Positions 17,645 to 25,493 of a DNA stretch of 64,000 bases are shown here, piece after piece; position 1 is the first letter of the stretch, and each line of letters begins with the position of its first letter. The notes beneath the pieces were generated by a model that worked only from the letters and a program-made list of their open reading frames with translations, did not search any database and had not been told where the DNA came from. The DNA is from Verrucomicrobiota bacterium (lineage in GTDB: Bacteria > Verrucomicrobiota > Verrucomicrobiia > CAIQCK01), in the NCBI GenBank assembly GCA_016235595.1, contig JACRJX010000014.1, forward strand, positions 98,110-162,109, in the 5' to 3' direction. Made by a program: the position numbers and the translations under genes.

Positions 17645-18186
17645 GCTTGTGCGTTGGGAGCGCCACCCTGACTGGCCACAAAACCACGCGCCGGGGCGCC
17701 TTCGGCCGCGCCGCCAACCTGCGTGGCGAGATAGGCACTACCGAGTTCTTCGATGTGTCCGATGATGTCCTGAAAATGATCCAGATGGATCTGCTCTTCG
17801 GTGACGAGCTGCTCGAAGAGCTTTGCGCTCAGAGAATCGCGACCATCGCGGCAGACTTGGTGCGCTTCGTTGTAGTCGCGCACGGCGATCTCTTCCAGTT
17901 CAGCGTCATACTTCATGATCTCCAGCACCGGCATTTTCTTCTTCGCCGGCATATCGGGCTGGCTGGTGGGCGTGCCACCGAGGATGAGGATGCGCTCGGC
18001 CAACATCTCCGCGTGGCGCATTTCGTCGATGGCAATGAGCTTGAGCTGCTGGGCAAACTGGCCGTAATCGCTGTCGGCCAGTTCATAGTGCTGGGACATG
18101 TACTGCAGGATCGCGGCCAATTCGGAGGCCCGCGCCTTGTTCAGGACGTTAATGACGATCTGTTTGTTGTCGGGTTTCGCAGCCAT
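17641..18186 (-). CDS. bfr: Bacterioferritin (ferritin-like iron storage/ferroxidase)
   Basis: This 181-residue four-helix ferritin oxidises and stores iron in the cytoplasm. All ferroxidase ligands align with E. coli Bfr at a constant offset of four: Glu22, Glu55, His58, Glu98, Glu131 and His134. The haem-ligand methionine equivalent is Met56 in IDEMRHAEM. A C-terminal extension of about 25 residues rich in Gly/Ala (GGAAEGAPARG) is unusual. A good ribosome site (GGAG about 9 bases before the ATG) supports the start. The downstream DUF2892 gene is coupled to it. The 201-bp upstream gap is shared with the divergent ModA-like gene. Confidence 0.93.
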   Translation of the reverse strand: MAAKPDNKQIVINVLNKARASELAAILQYMSQHYELADSDYGQFAQQLKLIAIDEMRHAEMLAERILILGGTPTSQPDMPAKKKMPVLEIMKYDAELEEIAVRDYNEAHQVCRDGRDSLSAKLFEQLVTEEQIHLDHFQDIIGHIEELGSAYLATQVGGAAEGAPARGFVASQGGAPNAQA

Positions 18187-18387
18187 GATCTTTTCTCCAG
18201 GTTATCTGCTTGTTCCAGTTGCCACACATCTCTCAAAACATGGTTATTCGTAATCTTGCGTGGCAATGCCAACACATGCCAGTTCAGTCTGTAGCCCCGC
18301 CATGCGCAGGTTCAAGTCTCTTTTCATGTCTGAAATGCTGAAAAGGAAGTTGACTGGCACGGCTGAAACTGTTCAATCAAATGCACA

Positions 18388-19161
18388 ATGAAGCGGCTCG
18401 CGATCCATTTGAGCTTGTTGTTCCTCTTTCCCACATGCGGACTGCTGACGGGTTGTGGCAAGCCCTCTTCGCACGAGCAAGCTACGTTGCGGGTACTCTG
18501 CGGCAGTTCGATGGCGACGCCGGTGCAGGAGACGGGCCGGCAGTTTGGCGAAACACGCAAAGCGCGGATCGAGTATGACCTCGGAGGTTCGGAAACGTTG
18601 CTGCCCAAGATCCTCGCGGGCGCCCGTGGCGATGTTTTCGTTTGCCATGACCCGTTTGAGGAAAAGCTCAAGGCAGCCGGCCGGTGCGCGAACGCGGTGG
18701 CGGTTGGGTGGCTCGAACCGGTGCTGGCCGTCCGGCCCGGCAACCCGAAGGGCATTCGCTCTGTCGCGGATCTGGCCAAGCCCGGCCTGAAGATTGGCCT
18801 GGGTGACCCACGGTATTCCACGTGCGGCGAACTGTTCGTCAACGCGTTGCGGCAACGCAATCTCTACGACGGCGTGATGGCGAACGTGGTGCTGCAAGGC
18901 CGCACTCACGCCGAGGTTGCCAACGGGCTGATTGTCGGCCCACTGGACGCGGTGGTTGTCTGGAACTTCGTCATGCGCCTGTATGCCGGCAAACTGGAAG
19001 CCGTGCCCGTTGGCATCCAATATCCCGCAACGCGCGTGACCGTGGTGGGACTGACCACGAGCGAGAACCCGGCATTGCGCGATGCATTCCTGGCCTGGTG
19101 CAATCAGCCGCAGGTGAAGGCAGTATTCCGCCAGCACGGCTATAACCGTGAGGGTGAGTGA
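18388..19161 (+). CDS. ModA-like periplasmic substrate-binding lipoprotein
   Basis: The 257-residue protein is a type-2 periplasmic binding protein of the molybdate/tungstate ModA type. The lipobox is LLTGC (Cys near residue 23), so the mature protein should be membrane-anchored. The binding fold shows LRVLCGSSMATPVQE, DVFVCHDP and LGDPRYSTCGELF, which match the oxyanion-contact regions of ModA. No ModB or ModC follows; instead two small membrane proteins of unknown family lie downstream. The ligand may be another oxyanion. It is divergent from bfr. Confidence 0.82.
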   Translation: MKRLAIHLSLLFLFPTCGLLTGCGKPSSHEQATLRVLCGSSMATPVQETGRQFGETRKARIEYDLGGSETLLPKILAGARGDVFVCHDPFEEKLKAAGRCANAVAVGWLEPVLAVRPGNPKGIRSVADLAKPGLKIGLGDPRYSTCGELFVNALRQRNLYDGVMANVVLQGRTHAEVANGLIVGPLDAVVVWNFVMRLYAGKLEAVPVGIQYPATRVTVVGLTTSENPALRDAFLAWCNQPQVKAVFRQHGYNREGE

Positions 19162-19185
19162 TCCGCAGGCAACGCCGACGAAACC

Positions 19186-19662
19186 ATGAAAACCGTTTTC
19201 CTTGAGAACTACTACACGTTCCTGCTGGTCGTGCATTTGCTGGCCACGTTCGTGTTGATCGGGAGCATGAGCCACAATCTCCAGGGCGTGATCGCCTACT
19301 GCCGCGGGCGGTTTGAACGCCAGGCATTGGAGAAGCGTAACGCGCGAATATTCTTCTGGTCCTATCTGGTTTGCTACGTCATCGGCTGTATTATTTATCC
19401 GACCTACCGCGTCTATATGCGCCCATACTTCGATCCGCAGTTGCCATGGGCAACCGGGTTGTTTGAGGTGAAGGAGCACTGGGGCGCGTTGGCGACGGCG
19501 ATGCTGCTGGTGTATTACCTGCTGCGAAAGCAATTCCAACCCTCGGAAGACCGCAGCAAGTTGGCGCTCTACATTCCGCTTTGTTTCCTGCTGAACATCA
19601 TCGTCTGGTACAAGGTCATCATCGGCGTCTGGCTCACCATATTGAAAGGATCCTGGTCGTGA
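19186..19662 (+). CDS. Four-helix membrane protein of unknown function
   Basis: The 158-residue protein has four hydrophobic helices, at about residues 10-30, 60-80, 100-118 and 128-152. Histidines lie in or near helix 1 (VVHLLAT, MSHNL) and before helix 3 (VKEHWGA), where haem or metal binding is conceivable but unproven. I do not recognise the family. It follows the ModA-like gene by 24 bp and overlaps the next gene by four bases (GTGA), so the three genes probably form an operon. Confidence 0.75.
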   Translation: MKTVFLENYYTFLLVVHLLATFVLIGSMSHNLQGVIAYCRGRFERQALEKRNARIFFWSYLVCYVIGCIIYPTYRVYMRPYFDPQLPWATGLFEVKEHWGALATAMLLVYYLLRKQFQPSEDRSKLALYIPLCFLLNIIVWYKVIIGVWLTILKGSWS

Positions 19663-20024
19663 AAAAGGCGGACCTCACTTATCTCGTCGGCTCGGTCTTC
19701 ATTGCATTGACCGCCCTCTTCTACTGCTCCACGATCTGGTTCTCGATCACCGTGCCGCGCTATTACCCGCTGGAACACACCTGGAAATGCGTGAACCAAA
19801 AGGGCGTGATCTCGCAGGGATGGTATGGGACGCAGGGCTTCGCGTTCCTCGCGGCGGGCGTTGTCAGCCTGCTGGTTTATTTCGCGCTGAAACGGTTTTG
19901 TTCGCTGAACACCGCCTTGACGCCCACGGCGACGCGATGGATAGCCGCAGCCACTTTTCTTGTCGTGCTCCCGTGCATGGGCTACCTCCTTTGGCACGAG
20001 TTTGTCAGGTGGAAGATATTCTGA
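19659..20024 (+). CDS. Three-helix membrane protein of unknown function
   Basis: The 121-residue protein has three hydrophobic helices (about residues 7-28, 52-72 and 90-110) and a conserved-looking loop PRYYPLEHTWKCVNQKG. The start is GTG at 19659, overlapping the previous stop as GTGA, with GAAAGGA at 19644-19650 as ribosome site. Its tight coupling to the four-helix protein suggests they form a membrane pair. The function is not recognised. Confidence 0.75.
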   Translation: MKKADLTYLVGSVFIALTALFYCSTIWFSITVPRYYPLEHTWKCVNQKGVISQGWYGTQGFAFLAAGVVSLLVYFALKRFCSLNTALTPTATRWIAAATFLVVLPCMGYLLWHEFVRWKIF

Positions 20025-20133
20025 CCGTCCGTGTCTGAGTTCGCGTCCAACTGGCTGCGGTCGGGACGATGCTGAACCCGCTGCGGAAAAAGCGGCTTCC
20101 GCTGACGGTGTTTTTGTGCGAAAAATCCTTGTT

Positions 20134-21039
20134 ATGAACACGACCATCACCCGTCGCAAGTTTCTCGAAACCACCAGCGTGTTCGGCGCCGGAATAGGAT
20201 TGTCGAGTCTGCCCACCTGCCTCCTGGCTGCGGAAACCACCAAGGGCGCTCCGCACGCCGAGCGGCTCGGCTGGCGTCTGGCCTGTAACGCATACAGTTT
20301 CAACAAGCTCACGTTCTACGAGACCATCGACAAGGTGGCGGCGCTGGGATTGAAATGGATCGTCGGTTTCAACTGGCAAAAGCTCGACCCCAAGACACCG
20401 GAAGCGATTTTCAGCGAGCGGATGTCAGCAGCCGAGCGCCAGGAAACGAAGAAACGCCTGCGCGACGCCGGAATCAAGCTGGTCGCGTGTTATTGCCGGG
20501 ATTTGGCGCACGAAGATGTTTGTCGTCGAGTGTTCGATTTCGCCCGCGAGATGGGCATGGAAATGCTCGACGGCGAGCCTCCCGTCGAAGCCTTCGACAT
20601 GTTGGACAAGCTCTGCAACGAATATCAAATCAACCTCGCGGTGCACAATCACACCAAGCCGTCGAAGTATTGGAGCCCCGAGACGCTGCTGGGCATCTTC
20701 CAAGGGCGAAGCCAGAGAATCGGTGCCTGCTGCGACACGGGACACTGGACCCGATCCGGCCTTCCCTCGGTCGAAACCCTTGCCAAGTTCCAAGGCCGCG
20801 TTCTCACCTTCGACCTGAAAGACGTCAACGAACAGGGAGCTTGCATGCCATTCGGCACGGGCAAGGGTGACATCCGCGGGATTCTCAAGGAACTTCAACG
20901 GCAGCGATTCCGTGGTGTGGTGGGAATCGAGTACGGTCTGCGCTCGCCGGAGGCCGAGGGCGAAATCGCACAGTGCGTGGCCTTCTTCGAGAAGGTGGCA
21001 CAAGAGTTGTGCGATTCCTGCCCGGCGAAATCGAAGTAG
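20134..21039 (+). CDS. Tat-exported sugar phosphate isomerase/epimerase-like TIM barrel
   Basis: The 301-residue product has a twin-arginine signal (TRRKFLETTSVFGAG) and then an AP-endonuclease-2-type TIM barrel. Metal ligands are visible: Glu in LDGEPPVEA, His in LAVHNHTK, Asp/His in CCDTGHW and Glu in VGIEYGL. Exported members of this superfamily include enzymes acting on 3-keto-glycosides and inosose-type isomerases. Tat export suits a folded metalloprotein. It lies 28 bp before the ceramidase-like gene and is probably co-transcribed with it. The substrate is unknown. Confidence 0.85.
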   Translation: MNTTITRRKFLETTSVFGAGIGLSSLPTCLLAAETTKGAPHAERLGWRLACNAYSFNKLTFYETIDKVAALGLKWIVGFNWQKLDPKTPEAIFSERMSAAERQETKKRLRDAGIKLVACYCRDLAHEDVCRRVFDFAREMGMEMLDGEPPVEAFDMLDKLCNEYQINLAVHNHTKPSKYWSPETLLGIFQGRSQRIGACCDTGHWTRSGLPSVETLAKFQGRVLTFDLKDVNEQGACMPFGTGKGDIRGILKELQRQRFRGVVGIEYGLRSPEAEGEIAQCVAFFEKVAQELCDSCPAKSK

Positions 21040-21067
21040 AACAGCACATCAATCCCTGGATACACAA

Positions 21068-22450
21068 ATGCAGAGGCGACAGTTTCTCTCGGCAATGCTA
21101 GGCGCGACAGCAGCTCTTGGTGCGACCTCGGCCAAGGCAGCGGCTGCAGACAGCCTGAGTGCGGGTGAGGGCGTGGCCGATATCACGCCGCCCTTGGGCG
21201 TCGAGTTGGCCGGTTTTCACAGGCCACCGGGACGAGAGCGACGGGCCGAAGGAATTCGTCAGTTGTGCGAGGTGCGGGCTCTGGTGCTGGCATGGGGCCC
21301 AACCCGGGTGGTTATCTGTTCGCTCGACGCACTTGGCGTAAGCGAGGCGATGACCGTGCGGATCCAGCGGGCTGCCGCCAAGCGCACGGGGATCCCGGCC
21401 GGGAATATCCACGTGGCCACCACGCACGATCACAGCATGCCGACCTTCCAGAAGATCCGGCAATGGGGCGCGATGCCCCCGGAGTTTGTTGCCACCGTGG
21501 AGCAACGCACTGTGGAGGCGATTGTCGCGGCTCAGGCCGATCTGGCGCCGGCGGAGTTGTCGCTGGGCAAGTGCCGCGTGTCGGGAGGCAATCACAATCG
21601 CACCGTGAAAAAGGCCGTGGTCCGCACCGACGCCGAATTCGGTCCCCAGTCCACCGACGCGGAACGCTGGCTCGACACGATGCTCCACGCCCTGGTATTC
21701 CGCCGGGCGGGCAAAAAGCCGGACTTGGTGTGGTATCACTTCCCGGCACATGCCGTGTGCTATGCCGATGAACAGGCCGGACCCGACTGGCCGGGCGAGG
21801 TAGCCTTGGAGATCCGCAACCAGTTGGGTCTGCGCCCGTCATTCCTTCAAGGTCACATTGGCGACGTGAACCCCGGTAACGGCAGCGACTGGCGCGGTGA
21901 GATCCGGCAGACCGTGGCCGCCATTACTCCCGCCCTGAAGCAGGCAATTGCTGCCGCCAGCCCGCAGCGCGTCAACTGCCTGCGCACGTGCAGCACGCGA
22001 TTCAACGTGCCATTCGACATGGAACGGTTCGAACAATGGATCGACGAGTATCGCCGTGACCCGAACCAGTGCAAGTCGGGGCGATGGGTTGACGCCGGCT
22101 TTGCCGCCGATTGGTATCGTGGGAATCAGAAGCGCGATCGAAACCTCAAGCATTTGCCGATCACGCTCAGCGCCATCCAACTCGGGCCGGTGGGAATGCT
22201 GTTGCATCCGGCCGAGCTATATAGTTATTACGGGCTGGCAATCCGCCGCGACTCGCCGTTTCACGATACACTCGTGGTGGGCTGCGCCGATGGCTCGATC
22301 GGTTACCTGCCCGACCCCGCGGCCTACCAGCTTGGCGAGTATTCGGCACTGGTCGTGCCCAAGATTGTGGACAACCCTCCGTTTCAGCCTACCGCCGCGA
22401 GGGAGTTGACCGCCGCGGCAATCGCGCTGCTCAAACGGATCGCTGGATGA
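21068..22450 (+). CDS. Tat-exported neutral/alkaline ceramidase N-terminal-domain-like protein
   Basis: The 460-residue product has a Tat-type leader (RRQFLSAMLGATAAL). The rest matches the N-terminal catalytic fold of neutral ceramidases: GVADITPPLGVELAGF near residue 32, RALVLAWGP, and the metal-binding THDHSMPTF near 120. A second His cluster is YHFPAHAVCY near 225. The C-terminal immunoglobulin-like domain of true ceramidases is missing, so activity on another amide or lactone substrate is possible. It converges with a second member of the same family across 69 bp. Confidence 0.8.
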   Translation: MQRRQFLSAMLGATAALGATSAKAAAADSLSAGEGVADITPPLGVELAGFHRPPGRERRAEGIRQLCEVRALVLAWGPTRVVICSLDALGVSEAMTVRIQRAAAKRTGIPAGNIHVATTHDHSMPTFQKIRQWGAMPPEFVATVEQRTVEAIVAAQADLAPAELSLGKCRVSGGNHNRTVKKAVVRTDAEFGPQSTDAERWLDTMLHALVFRRAGKKPDLVWYHFPAHAVCYADEQAGPDWPGEVALEIRNQLGLRPSFLQGHIGDVNPGNGSDWRGEIRQTVAAITPALKQAIAAASPQRVNCLRTCSTRFNVPFDMERFEQWIDEYRRDPNQCKSGRWVDAGFAADWYRGNQKRDRNLKHLPITLSAIQLGPVGMLLHPAELYSYYGLAIRRDSPFHDTLVVGCADGSIGYLPDPAAYQLGEYSALVVPKIVDNPPFQPTAARELTAAAIALLKRIAG

Positions 22451-22519
22451 CGATCCCTCTCCGCAGTGTCAATGCGGTTTGAATGGCCAGGTCTGCCCTG
22501 CACTGCGAACCGGGCCAAC

Positions 22520-23947
22520 TCAGGATGCGCCTCGTCGCAACGGCGGCGCTGCGTCGTAGAGTTCATTCAGCATCGCCACTGCTTGATCGACCATCGCTTC
22601 CCCCGTGCCGACCTCCAACATGCTGTGCCAGCCCACCCACGTCTGGTAACCGCCATCAGCATAGGCTTGGCGGTCCGGAACGTAACTGATCTGCTCGTTG
22701 GCCAGCCCGATGACGCACGTGTGCCGGAATGGCGATCGGCGACGAAGTTCCAACCCGAGGCGGGCGAACATCTCGCCGGGGATACCCACGAATGCAATAT
22801 CGCCCAATCGGATGATTTGCAGGCGCGTCTGCCGCGCCTCGCCTTGATGCGGCGCCATCTCTTCCCGCATTTTGCGAAACCACTCGCCCTGGCTCACGGC
22901 GCGCCGCGGCGCGTATTTTTCCAGGTAGGATTTTACCGCCAGGGCCTCTTTCGCTTCGTCGAAGCGGCGCACGTGGTAGGTGAACTGCCGGTTGAGAACC
23001 TGGACGGGGCCTGGCAGGGCCGGTTGCAGACGGCCCAGCGCCTCTTCGATCGCAGCGACGACGCGGTGCACACACTCCTCTGCGAGGACACCGCTATTGT
23101 TGTACGTGGCGTTGTGCGTGGATCCGAACGCGCCCGGCAGGAACAAGGCCGTGGCGCCGTGCCGCCGTTCGATCTCCAGCGCCGCCAGACCGTAGAAGCA
23201 TGGCGACATGCAGTCTTTACGGATGTGACCAATGTTGTGTACCGAATGGTTGAACGCCAGGCCGCCATACTTGCCATCCGCGCGCCGTAGAGCCAATACG
23301 TACAAGTCCGGGTCGTACGGGCCCGTTGGCCGAACCACGTCCTGCTCCTCGTAACCATCCCAGCCGATGAAGCCGTCCTTGAGCAAGAGCCGGCTATTGC
23401 GGCCAACCGTGGCCTCCTGGCTCTGGCCGAACAACACCGTGCTCTGGGTGGCGGCCTTTGTATCGTCAATCGCGGCAACCGCTTTGACGGCGGCTAGAAC
23501 GCTCCCCTCCTCCAGTCGGCGAACATACTCCGCATCCGGTTTCGCCCCGGCGAAGTCGCCCGTGCGTGGGCCACGGTGGGTGTGCGTCGCGCAAATGAGG
23601 ATGTTGTCTTCTGGTATGCCCGTGGCGGCGGCGATTCGCCTGGCCGCTGGACGCGTTACATACGGCCGTATGTTCATCGAATCCAACGACACCAGGCAGA
23701 TACGCTGCTGGGCGTCGATGACCAGCGCGTTGGCCCGAAACTCCCCCTCCCAAGGCCGGTCAAAGACTTTCTTCCCGGCGTGTAGTTCCACCATGTTGTC
23801 GTCGGTCAATTTCACGGATGCCGACGCTGCCCGGACTGTGGTGGTCGTGTTCTGCTCCGGTTGCGCCCCATGCGAGCGCGAGGTCGCCAACGCGCCGAGT
23901 CCGGCGGCAGTGAGCATGAAGTTGCGGCGAGTCAGTTCTTTCATCAT
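22520..23947 (-). CDS. Tat-exported neutral ceramidase-like protein, second copy
   Basis: The 475-residue product begins MMKELTRRNFMLTAAG, a Tat signal. The ceramidase-like domain shows RANALVIDAQQRICLVSLD, the metal site ATHTHRGPRTGDF near 125, and NHSVHNIGH near 235. Like the facing plus-strand gene, it lacks the C-terminal domain of classical ceramidases. The two proteins are clearly divergent, so this is not a recent duplication. The start is one of two adjacent ATGs (23947 or 23944). It is the last gene of the 33-kb minus-strand block. Confidence 0.8.
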   Translation of the reverse strand: MMKELTRRNFMLTAAGLGALATSRSHGAQPEQNTTTTVRAASASVKLTDDNMVELHAGKKVFDRPWEGEFRANALVIDAQQRICLVSLDSMNIRPYVTRPAARRIAAATGIPEDNILICATHTHRGPRTGDFAGAKPDAEYVRRLEEGSVLAAVKAVAAIDDTKAATQSTVLFGQSQEATVGRNSRLLLKDGFIGWDGYEEQDVVRPTGPYDPDLYVLALRRADGKYGGLAFNHSVHNIGHIRKDCMSPCFYGLAALEIERRHGATALFLPGAFGSTHNATYNNSGVLAEECVHRVVAAIEEALGRLQPALPGPVQVLNRQFTYHVRRFDEAKEALAVKSYLEKYAPRRAVSQGEWFRKMREEMAPHQGEARQTRLQIIRLGDIAFVGIPGEMFARLGLELRRRSPFRHTCVIGLANEQISYVPDRQAYADGGYQTWVGWHSMLEVGTGEAMVDQAVAMLNELYDAAPPLRRGAS

Positions 23948-24062
23948 CTGCAGCGGTCCAATATTGTCATCAGCGTTGACCCGCCCACAGACTCCCGCGC
24001 AGCTACGGCAGCAACACCCGCGCCGTGCTGCGCAGCGATGTGCTGGAATCTCGCAAGACTGT

Positions 24063-25316
24063 TTAACCTTCGCGGATTTCGCGTTTTTGCGGGTCAAAAA
24101 TCTGGCGTTTGCCGGTGTCCATGGCGCGGGCGCCCATCATCACAGGGACGGAATGGTAGTAACCAGCCTCGATGGGCGCGTTGGTCGTCTTGCGTGTGCG
24201 CAGGCATTGCAGCCAGTCCAGGAAGTGATCCGGGATCTCGACCGGTTCGACGACCGTGTCCACCTTGGGCAGCTTGCTGGGCTTGATGGCCCCGGCCAAG
24301 GAATAGGTGGGGCCTTTTCTGTTGGTCAAATCGATCGTCCCCTCGTCGCCGTAAATCTTCTGCACACTGCCGCTCGAGTTGCCGAAGTTGGTGGAGTAGT
24401 GCACCAGGAAGCCCTCGGGATAAATCCATGTGGCCTCGCAGTGGTCGGGGCAGGTGAAGCCCTCATCCTTCCAAGTGAAGGTGCCGCCCTGGGCCACGCA
24501 ACTCAAGGGTAGCTTCGAGCCGACGATGTAGTTGTTCAGATCAATGAAATGACACCCCAGGTTGGCGATGGGCCCGTCGGTGAATTCGCGGAATCCATAC
24601 CAGCCGGTCAATAGTTTTCCATCGAAGGGCCGCATGGGCCGATCCATGAGGAATTCCTTCCAGTCCACATCCTCGGCCCTGACTGGTTCAGCCCGATTCA
24701 TCCACGAATACCAATAAGGCTTGGCGCCATTGCGGCACTGCTCAATGCGCGAAACCTTGCCGATGGCGCCGGATTCAAAGAGTTTCTTGCAGCCGGCACT
24801 GGTGGCGTAACTGCGGACTTGAGTGCCCATCTGCACGACTTGGGAACTGGCCTTGACCAGGTCGAAGACGCGGTTGAGAACCTCCATGTTCATGGCCAGC
24901 GGTTTTTCCACATAGACGTCCTTCTTGGCCTTGATCGCGGCTTCCAGGTGCAGGCAATGCTGGTGATCACACGAGGCAATCATCACCGCGTCGATGTCGT
25001 CCAGAGCCATGATGTCCTGATAAGAAACGAACTGCCGCGCCGGGCGGCCATACCATTCCTGAGCCCGAGCCGCAGCTCGTTCGCGGCGCTGCCGCCAAGG
25101 ATCGCTGACCGCGGTAAACTCGACGTTTTGCGCCTTGTCGTAAGGATGAACGCCCTTCATATGGGCGTCGAAGCCGCGACCGCCGCAGCCGATGAGACCC
25201 AGCGAAATCCGCTCATTGGCGCCCGCGATCCTGGCGTAGCTGGCAGCGGTGAAGGCCATCGCGGCCCCAGCCGAAGCTGTCTTGAGGAATTGCCGACGAG
25301 AGGCGAATGCTTTCAT
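24063..25316 (-). CDS. Tat-exported Gfo/Idh/MocA family oxidoreductase
   Basis: The 417-residue product has a Tat signal (SRRQFLKTASAGAAM), an N-terminal Rossmann NAD(P) domain (ISLGLIGCGGRGFDAH near 37) and the family motif VYVEKPLAMN near 134. The C-terminal alpha/beta domain holds GCHFIDLNNYIVG near 245. Members oxidise or reduce sugar carbons with a tightly bound cofactor, and Tat export implies cofactor loading before secretion. Its own promoter-like sequence and a terminator-like hairpin separate it from the related gene at 25494. Confidence 0.92.
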   Translation of the reverse strand: MKAFASRRQFLKTASAGAAMAFTAASYARIAGANERISLGLIGCGGRGFDAHMKGVHPYDKAQNVEFTAVSDPWRQRRERAAARAQEWYGRPARQFVSYQDIMALDDIDAVMIASCDHQHCLHLEAAIKAKKDVYVEKPLAMNMEVLNRVFDLVKASSQVVQMGTQVRSYATSAGCKKLFESGAIGKVSRIEQCRNGAKPYWYSWMNRAEPVRAEDVDWKEFLMDRPMRPFDGKLLTGWYGFREFTDGPIANLGCHFIDLNNYIVGSKLPLSCVAQGGTFTWKDEGFTCPDHCEATWIYPEGFLVHYSTNFGNSSGSVQKIYGDEGTIDLTNRKGPTYSLAGAIKPSKLPKVDTVVEPVEIPDHFLDWLQCLRTRKTTNAPIEAGYYHSVPVMMGARAMDTGKRQIFDPQKREIREG

Positions 25317-25346
25317 GAGTTTGTCTCCGATAGGTGAGTTGAGCGC

Positions 25347-25374
25347 ATCCTAGCGCACCGTTGTCATGCGGCAA
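25347..25374 (-). promoter_or_regulatory. Candidate promoter of the Gfo/Idh/MocA gene
   Basis: On the minus strand, TTGCCG (25374-25369) and TAGGAT (25352-25347) are separated by 16 bp. The -10 box is 31 bp before the ATG at 25316. The flanking GCGC and 16-bp spacer resemble the promoters at 40747 and 42456. Confidence 0.4.
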
Positions 25375-25472
25375 GCGCAAAGAAATCCAATCGTCAATCG
25401 TGACCCGTTCAACTCCAGGTCCGATTGAAGCCAAAGGTCAAAGCTGACCCACGGGCAAATCCCAAATATTGC

Positions 25473-25492
25473 AGAGACAGCCCGCTGTCTCT
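25473..25492 (-). terminator. Terminator-like hairpin after the second Gfo/Idh/MocA gene
   Basis: A perfect 8-bp stem (AGAGACAG / CTGTCTCT) with a 4-base loop begins one base past the TAG of the gene ending at 25494. The following bases (GCAATATTT) are only weakly T-rich. It probably ends or attenuates the long operon. Confidence 0.5.
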
Positions 25493-25493
25493 C

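Noticed and set aside
18350..18378. TTGACT with a poor -10 (TTCAAT or TCAATC) before the ModA-like gene
   Set aside because: The -10 match is weak and the leader would be almost absent; not strong enough to list as a promoter.
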